Shown piece after piece: positions 58,516 to 64,000 of a DNA stretch of 64,000 bases (its first letter is position 1; the number at the start of each line of letters is the position of its first letter). The stretch spans positions 372,001-436,000 of the forward strand of contig JACKIC010000003.1 in the NCBI GenBank assembly GCA_020638655.1. The letters are read 5' to 3'. The position numbers and the translations under genes are program-made. The notes under the pieces are model-generated. The model had not been told where the DNA came from and made no database searches. It saw only the letters and a list, made by a program, of their open reading frames with translations. Source of the stretch: Planctomycetota bacterium (lineage in GTDB: Bacteria > Planctomycetota > UBA1135 > UBA2386).

Positions 58516-61122
58516 TCAGGCACCGCGGCGCAGCCGCTCGCCCGCGATCAGCAGCAGCAGCGCGAGCGCGCCGAGCCCGGCGAGCCACGTGCCTGTCGAC
58601 AATCCCGGCGCGCTGTACGAAAACACCACACGGCAGGCCTGCGGCGGCACCTCGACGAGACGCTGCCAGTGGTTGCCGCGGTGCAGTGGCACCTCGCCGC
58701 CGTCGACGGTCGCGGTCCAGCCGGGCAGGAACGTGTCGGCGAGCACGAGCCACGGTTCGTCGCCGGCGTCGAGCTGCAGTTCGATGCGCGTGGGCGTGTC
58801 GACGGCGAAGTGCACGCCGCGCGGCGCCATCGGCGGACTGACGCGGCGCGCGGCCGGCGCGCCGGGGTCGGTGGCGCACACGAACACCTGCCGCTGCGGC
58901 AGCAGCGCCGCATCGGTCAGCGCGGCCAGCACCGCGGCGTCGTCGGGCAGCACCTCGAGGCCGGGCACCGCGAACGCGCGCGGCAGCGCCTTGGGCCGTT
59001 CGTAGACGAAGAACCGGCCGCGCGGGCCCTGCCACGGCGGCCCGACCGGATCGCCGAGCCCGGTCAGTTCGTGGATCGAGAGCAGGTAACGCACCCCGCA
59101 CAGATCGAGGTAGGGGTGCGTGAGCAGGCCCGGCACCGCCTGCGGCAGGCTCGTCGTCAGGTGGCCACTGAACGTGTGGCGTGCGCCGAGGTCGCCGAAC
59201 TGCAACTTCGTGAACAGAGTGGCGAACGGCTGCAGCGAGCGGCGATCGAAATGCGTGTAGAATTGCAGATCGCGGATGCCGGGCGCCATCAGTTCGCCGG
59301 GCGGCAGCTGGCTCGGCAGCGACTCGCCGGGGCTGGCGCGCGCGATCGTGAAGCCGCCGCCGTCGCGATGCGCCGCGGCCTGCTGGCGCAAGAACGCGTG
59401 CACGGGCGTGTCGACGTCGTGCCCTGGTTCGATGCCGCGCAGCAGCGGTGCGCCGTGCAGGAGCAGCTGCAGCGAGGCCAAGGCCAACATCACGCCGAGA
59501 CACGCGCGCCGCGCCGACACCTGGGCGAACCGCGCGAAGGCGAGCAGCCCGGCGCCGAACAGCGAACACCACAGCAGCGCCTCGCGTCCCGCGGCGGCGG
59601 CGCGTTCGCCCGCGGCGACGAAGCGGTCGGGGCCCGGGGGCGCCCAATCCTGCACGTAGTTGCGCACCACGTCGTTGGTCTCCGAGACGCGCTTGGCGAT
59701 CGCCTCCAGCCACTCCTCCGGGGCAGCGGCGTACCAGGCCGCGGGGCGGCCCGCGAGCCACCACAGCGCGACGCCGAGGGTCAGCATCACGCCGCCGAGC
59801 CACCACGCCGCGGGGCGCGGCGCGGCGAGCAGGCGCTGCAGGCCGAGCGCGGCGAACCACGCGAGCAGCAGCGTGCCCGGCGCGAGCCAGCGCATCGGCC
59901 AGACGTTGCCGACCAGCGGCAACCGGTAGAGCTGGTTCACGCCCGGAATGAACAGCGCGAGGCACAGCAGCAGCGCGAACGTCGCGATCGCGAAGGCGCG
60001 GTGCCGGCCGCGGCCGAAGATCGCGCCGAACACGGCCAGCGCGAGCCCGAGAGTGCCGACGAACACCGAGTACTCGGTGTAGTTGTAGTTCGGCAGCGCG
60101 CCGTTGCCGGCGTTGTCGAGGCGGTCGCAGAGCCACAGGGCCAGCGGCGACTTGCCGTACGGCAGGATGACGTCGGCGGTGGGGTGGCCGATGAGGTCGG
60201 GCAGCAGGTAGCCGAGCAGGCCGTAGGTGTCGAAGCGCGACAGCTGGTGTTGGGCCAGCGACGGCGCGGTGGTGCGCGCGCTCTCGGGGAAGAACAGCAG
60301 CGACGGCAACACCTGCGGCAGCGTCAGCAGCGCGCCGAGGCCGATCGCGAGCGCGCAGCGCGCCAGCAGCAACAGGGCCTGCCGGTCGTCGACCCGGACT
60401 GCGTGCGTGACCGTGAGCCACGCGACGAACAGGCCGGCGATCACCGTCGTGGTCGCGGCGAACGGCGGAAAGCCCGACAGCCACGGCAGCGCGAACGTCA
60501 CCGCCACCGCGATCGTGGGCAGCGCGCGCAGCGTCTCGTGCCGCGTGAGGCGCAACAGCGCCCACAGCAGCATCGGCAGCCAGACGAAGCTGCCGAGCCG
60601 CATCCAGAAGAACGCGTTCGCGGCCATCGGCGCGGCGAGCTGGAACGTCGCGGCGCCGAACCACGCGGGCAGCGCGCCGATGTCGAGTTCGCGGAACAAC
60701 CCGTAGGCGCCGAGCCCGGCCACCATCAGGCTGATCCACGCGAGCAACCACAGGCGCGAGCCCGGATCGTCGGCGCCCAGCGCCAGCCAGTTGGGCGGAT
60801 AACAGAGCCCGAGCAGCCCGTGCGCGTGCAGCGGCGCGCCGCCGCGCGCGTGCGGGTCCCAGGTCGGCCAGCGGCCCGCGCGCAGTTCGTCGCGCGCCAG
60901 TTCGAGTTCGGGCAGGAACCACACCGGCACCTCGGTGACGTCGTGGTTGGTGCCGGCGCGCAGGTCTTCGTATTGCTGCGGCGTCAGCTGCTGGCTCGCC
61001 GGCGGGAACTCGCCGAGGTCGTACGGAACGAAGCGCCGCTGCCCGGCCGCGTGCGGCCACAGCCACAGCAGCGGCAGCAGCACCAGGGCGAGGATCGGCA
61101 GGAGGCGGCGGCGCGCGTTCAT
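58516..61122 (-). CDS. YfhO-family membrane protein (868 residues)
   Basis: About twelve TM helices in the first ~560 residues, with a long loop after TM1 ('YDLGEFPPASQQLTPQQYED') and GT-C-like acidic/Trp residues in the early loops ('RWPTWDPHARGGAPLHAHG'). The C-terminal ~300 residues form a beta-rich periplasmic domain, with the YfhO hallmark 'WLVLADTFLPGWTATVDGG' and a closing TM helix. Bacillus YfhO takes part in glycosylation of lipoteichoic acid, so a sugar transfer role outside the membrane is plausible. It overlaps the start of the previous YfhO gene's end by 4 bases, in an operon of three. Confidence 0.85.
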   Translation of the reverse strand: MNARRRLLPILALVLLPLLWLWPHAAGQRRFVPYDLGEFPPASQQLTPQQYEDLRAGTNHDVTEVPVWFLPELELARDELRAGRWPTWDPHARGGAPLHAHGLLGLCYPPNWLALGADDPGSRLWLLAWISLMVAGLGAYGLFRELDIGALPAWFGAATFQLAAPMAANAFFWMRLGSFVWLPMLLWALLRLTRHETLRALPTIAVAVTFALPWLSGFPPFAATTTVIAGLFVAWLTVTHAVRVDDRQALLLLARCALAIGLGALLTLPQVLPSLLFFPESARTTAPSLAQHQLSRFDTYGLLGYLLPDLIGHPTADVILPYGKSPLALWLCDRLDNAGNGALPNYNYTEYSVFVGTLGLALAVFGAIFGRGRHRAFAIATFALLLCLALFIPGVNQLYRLPLVGNVWPMRWLAPGTLLLAWFAALGLQRLLAAPRPAAWWLGGVMLTLGVALWWLAGRPAAWYAAAPEEWLEAIAKRVSETNDVVRNYVQDWAPPGPDRFVAAGERAAAAGREALLWCSLFGAGLLAFARFAQVSARRACLGVMLALASLQLLLHGAPLLRGIEPGHDVDTPVHAFLRQQAAAHRDGGGFTIARASPGESLPSQLPPGELMAPGIRDLQFYTHFDRRSLQPFATLFTKLQFGDLGARHTFSGHLTTSLPQAVPGLLTHPYLDLCGVRYLLSIHELTGLGDPVGPPWQGPRGRFFVYERPKALPRAFAVPGLEVLPDDAAVLAALTDAALLPQRQVFVCATDPGAPAARRVSPPMAPRGVHFAVDTPTRIELQLDAGDEPWLVLADTFLPGWTATVDGGEVPLHRGNHWQRLVEVPPQACRVVFSYSAPGLSTGTWLAGLGALALLLLIAGERLRRGA

Positions 61123-63746
61123 CGGCGGGAGCGGGCCAGACGGGGGAGCTGGAGACCGGCGAGCAGCAGCAGCGTCGGCAGCAGCGCCAGCAGGCTGAGT
61201 CGTTCGGGCCAGACGACCCGCGCGGCGTCGTAGCGGAACACTACCTCGTGGTCACCGGCGGGCAGGTAGACGGCGCGCAGATAGTGGTCGGCGACGTAGA
61301 CGGTGGTGGCGGCGCCATCGACGGTTGCGGTCCAGCCCGCGTCGTAGGGATCGGCGAGGCGGAGGTAGCCGTCGGCCGTGTTGTGCACGGTGATCGCGAC
61401 GGATTCGTCGCGGTGGCGGGTGACCTCGACCGTCGCCGGCGCGGCGTCGCCGGCTGCTGGCCGCGGCGCGTTCTCGTCCTCGAGCACGACGCGGTGCGCG
61501 ACGTCGCGGTCGCGCCGCGCCAGCGCCGCGAGGCGCGCTTCGCGGTCGGGCAGCACGTCGACCTCGCGCACGAACGTCGCGCGCGGCAGCACCGTGGTGC
61601 GTTCGAGCAGCCGGAACCGGCCCACATCGGGCGGCGTGCGCTCGAGCAGCGTGTCGCTGGTGGGCACCGCCTGGTCGGTGAGCACGAAGCGGATCCCGTA
61701 GAGGTCGGCGAGCGGGTGGGACAGCGACGCCGGGTCGCGGAACGCGCCGACGCCCGCGCCGCCGAAGGTGACGCCGGGTTCGAGCGCGGTGAAGAACTGT
61801 TCGTAGCGCGCGGGCGGCAGCGGGTTGTAGCCCGCGGCGTCCTCGAGCCCCTGCGCGCCGGGCAGATTGGGCGGATAACACGCCCCGGCGCGGTGGTCGT
61901 CAGGGGCGACCAGCCGCTGGAAGCGCGCGCGCACGCCGCTCGGCTCGACCGCGGTGAGCGCCGGCACCGCGACGCTCGGCGGCGAGACCACTCGCGACTG
62001 CGGCACGGTCACGCCGAACCCCCAGCCCGCATGGAGCAGCTCGGCGATCGTCGCGCCGAGCAGCACCGCGATCCGCGCGCGTCGCCACGGTGCGAACAGC
62101 ACGAACCCCGCCGCCGCGATCGCCAGCAGCGCGCGCCACGCGGTGGTCAGCAGGTGCGCGCGGTTGTCGGCCCACTGCCCGGGCTCCTTGTTGGCGTCGA
62201 TGAACGCGATCGCCTGCTCGACGGTGACCGGTGGGGTGCGTTCCTGGCAGGCGACGTAGAGCTCGGCGTTGCCGCGCACGAAGCTCGCTTCGCCTTCGTG
62301 GTTGCCGAGCCAGACGAGCGCCACGATCGACATCGCGGCGGCGCCGCCGAGCAGCAGCAGGGCAGGCCAGCGGCGCCCGCCTGCCAGCAGCCGATCGGTG
62401 CCCAGCGCGCTGAGCACCACGAGCCCCATCGCGACCACGAACAAGAGGCGCCGCAGGTCGGCAGCGGCGAGGCCGGGCACGAAGCGCGCGAGGCCGAGGA
62501 ACGGCTGGTCGGCGTTGGCGAAGCCCAGCGCGAGCAGCGCCGCGGCGGCAAAGAACAGCGCGATCGCGCGCGTCCGTCGTTCGCCGAACGCGAGCAGCGC
62601 CAGCGCCAGGGGCGCGGTGCCGATCGCGAACGACGTCTCGACCCAGCTCTGGAACGGGCCCTTGGTGATCGGGTGCAGGGGGTCGTGCAGCAGCACGATC
62701 TGGCTCCACGGCATGCGCGTCACGTCGCGCATCGCGTGCTGCGGATCGGGATAGAACACGTCGGCGGACCAGCTCAGCAGGTCGGGCCACAGCGCCGCGA
62801 GCGTGTGGTTCCACTCCAGGCCGTTGGCGGCCAGGAACGCCGGGTTGTAGCTCGTGTCGCGCGCCGACACCGCCGAGGCGAGCAGCACCGGCAGCATGTG
62901 CGCGCACGACAACAGGCCGCCGAGCGCGAGGCCGAAGCCGACGGGCAGCAGCGCGCGCAGCCGTTCGCGGCGCGGCGGCGCCTCGGGCAGCGGGCGCAGC
63001 GCCAGCAGCGCTGCGAAGCCGACCGTGAGGTAGCTGACCTGCAGGCTGACCACCGCGAAGCCCGACAGCCACGACAGCCCCGTCCACAGCGCCAGCCAGC
63101 CGATCCAGCGCGCGCGCGCCGCGCCGGTGACGCGTTCGCCGACCAGTGCCTGCACCGCGGTCAGCATCGGCCACAGCGACAACGCCGCCGTGAGGATCAC
63201 GTTGTGATGCAGCTTGCACTGCGTCCACAGGCCGAGCACCGCGGTGACGACACCGACCAGCGCGCCTTCCTGGCCGCAGCCGATGCGCCGCAGGAAGACG
63301 TAGGCGAACCAGCCGAACAGCACCTGGTGCAGCAGGTACCACCAGCCGTACCACTGCTCGCCGGGCAGCAGCAGGAGCAGCAGGTTGATCGGTTCGTAGA
63401 CCTGCGCCATCTGCGGCACGAACGGCGCGCCGCCGCCGATGTCGCGGGTCCAGCGCGGCGTCTCGCCGGCGCGCAGGCGGTCGTGCAGCACGCGGTCCCA
63501 GCACAACGACTGCAGATACTTGTCGCCGCCGCTGGTGTTGCCGCGCCGCAGGTCGTGCAGGTCGAGTTCGCCGCGCGCCTCGGCCTGGGCGCGGAACACG
63601 TCGATCTGTTCGGGCGGGTATGGCACCAGCGCGGTGCCCGGCAGCAGCGCGCCCTGCAGGAACAGCACCGAACACAGCGCCGCGAGCAGCAGGGCCACTG
63701 CGTGCTGCCTTGCCGTCGGTGCCGAGGTGCCGCTGGTCACCGCCAC
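61119..63746 (-). CDS. YfhO-family membrane protein (second copy)
   Basis: About 875 residues if started at the GTG at 63746; a GTG at 63794 would add 16 poor residues and a GTG at 63740 drops 2. The layout equals its neighbour: first helix ('AVALLLAALCSVLFLQGALL'), long loop with 'ETPRWTRDIGGGAPFVPQM', about twelve TM helices to ~570, then a periplasmic domain ending 'LRLADPYDAGWTATVDGAAT' and a last TM helix. The two copies are only weakly alike outside these motifs, so the duplication is old. The stop overlaps the next start (ATGA). It probably transfers sugars from lipid carriers. Confidence 0.83.
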   Translation of the reverse strand: MAVTSGTSAPTARQHAVALLLAALCSVLFLQGALLPGTALVPYPPEQIDVFRAQAEARGELDLHDLRRGNTSGGDKYLQSLCWDRVLHDRLRAGETPRWTRDIGGGAPFVPQMAQVYEPINLLLLLLPGEQWYGWWYLLHQVLFGWFAYVFLRRIGCGQEGALVGVVTAVLGLWTQCKLHHNVILTAALSLWPMLTAVQALVGERVTGAARARWIGWLALWTGLSWLSGFAVVSLQVSYLTVGFAALLALRPLPEAPPRRERLRALLPVGFGLALGGLLSCAHMLPVLLASAVSARDTSYNPAFLAANGLEWNHTLAALWPDLLSWSADVFYPDPQHAMRDVTRMPWSQIVLLHDPLHPITKGPFQSWVETSFAIGTAPLALALLAFGERRTRAIALFFAAAALLALGFANADQPFLGLARFVPGLAAADLRRLLFVVAMGLVVLSALGTDRLLAGGRRWPALLLLGGAAAMSIVALVWLGNHEGEASFVRGNAELYVACQERTPPVTVEQAIAFIDANKEPGQWADNRAHLLTTAWRALLAIAAAGFVLFAPWRRARIAVLLGATIAELLHAGWGFGVTVPQSRVVSPPSVAVPALTAVEPSGVRARFQRLVAPDDHRAGACYPPNLPGAQGLEDAAGYNPLPPARYEQFFTALEPGVTFGGAGVGAFRDPASLSHPLADLYGIRFVLTDQAVPTSDTLLERTPPDVGRFRLLERTTVLPRATFVREVDVLPDREARLAALARRDRDVAHRVVLEDENAPRPAAGDAAPATVEVTRHRDESVAITVHNTADGYLRLADPYDAGWTATVDGAATTVYVADHYLRAVYLPAGDHEVVFRYDAARVVWPERLSLLALLPTLLLLAGLQLPRLARSRR

Positions 63747-63844
63747 ACGATGCAGGGCATCGTGGCGGGAAGCAACGTGGGGGGGCGCCCGCACTGCACT
63801 CTGTCATGGCGCCTGGGCCGCGCCTATCCTGCGGCGCCGATCGC

Positions 63845-64000
63845 ATGAGCCGTTCGACTCCATCCACCGCCGCCGCCGCCGCCGATCCGGCGCCGGTGTG
63901 GTCCAACGGCGAACTGATCGTGCTGCTGGCGGTCACCGCTTTCGCCGGCGTGGTGCGCATGTGGCATCTCGAACAGTGGTCGCTGTCGCCGATCGAAGGC
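63845..64000 (+). CDS. N-terminus of a membrane glycosyltransferase-like protein (cut by window end)
   Basis: 52 residues from the ATG at 63845 to the edge. After an Ala-rich leader there is one TM helix ('ELIVLLAVTAFAGVVRMWHL') followed by 'EQWSLSPIEG'. This helix-then-acidic-loop start is usual in GT39/PMT_2-type GT-C transferases, but the fragment is too short for a firm call. It is divergent from the YfhO operon. Confidence 0.5.
   Translation, partial: MSRSTPSTAAAAADPAPVWSNGELIVLLAVTAFAGVVRMWHLEQWSLSPIEG

Overview
The window is about 70% G+C and densely coded on both strands. It has many GTG and TTG starts and many 4-base start/stop overlaps. It encodes an outer-membrane assembly protein (BamA), a TolC/HlyD/MacB-type exporter, a flagellin, tmRNA with SmpB, and a set of very large or beta-rich exported proteins: PKD, Kelch, FG-GAP, an M36-like protease, and a 12-fold short-repeat protein. 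Most of these exported proteins share one Gln-containing beta module. This combination suggests a diderm environmental bacterium, most likely a Planctomycetota lineage of the high-GC, non-model type. That assignment is inference from style and gene content; no rRNA is present.

Layout. 1-1654 (+): end of a sensor kinase, a single-domain response regulator and an HD-type protein. 1674-7662 (-): a four-gene tripartite exporter operon (TolC-like, HlyD-like lipoprotein with GPGGN repeats, ABC ATPase, MacB/FtsX permease). 7823-19339 (+): a long housekeeping run of stand-alone coaB, ftsK, a motor-less FtsK look-alike, dnaB, bamA, Nudix, LOG-family and inositol-monophosphatase-family genes. 19334-20558: a complete insertion sequence with 18-bp terminal inverted repeats whose ends supply the stop codons of both neighbours. 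20558-25138 (-): CBS protein, FapA/DUF342 protein, SOUL protein and an exported short-repeat protein. 25288-29847: HDOD protein, SthA transhydrogenase, ChaN-like lipoprotein (-), ElbB and an SDR. 29855-36659 (-): a GT39-like membrane protein, an M36-like secreted protease, an orphan short flagellin and an RluA-type pseudouridine synthase. 36906-45736: PKD protein, methyltransferase, CDF exporter, Kelch protein, a small unknown protein behind a sigma-28-like promoter, a MenA-like UbiA prenyltransferase, a small sugar-phosphate transferase and DusB. 45913-46657: tRNA-Leu(CAG) and smpB. 46696-52311: DJ-1/PfpI protein, membrane-tethered LuxR-type regulator, DUF2231 protein, an exported protein of unknown function and a seven-repeat FG-GAP propeller. 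52511-52861 (-): ssrA (tmRNA). 52969-57156 (+): VWA protein, HEAT-like protein and MFS transporter. 57015-63746 (-): three large polytopic membrane proteins, two of YfhO type. 63845-end: start of another membrane glycosyltransferase-like gene.

How parts connect. The ftsK to bamA run joins chromosome segregation, replication and envelope assembly. smpB and ssrA, the two parts of trans-translation, lie within 7 kb of each other. The tmRNA would add the tag ANTHYSLAA. Flagellin and the unknown gene at 42457 both carry a TCAAG-N14/15-(T/G)YCGARA-type element and may form a small motility regulon. The most unusual items are the FtsK paralogue that keeps the membrane and gamma domains but has no motor, and the module shared by five otherwise unrelated exported proteins.
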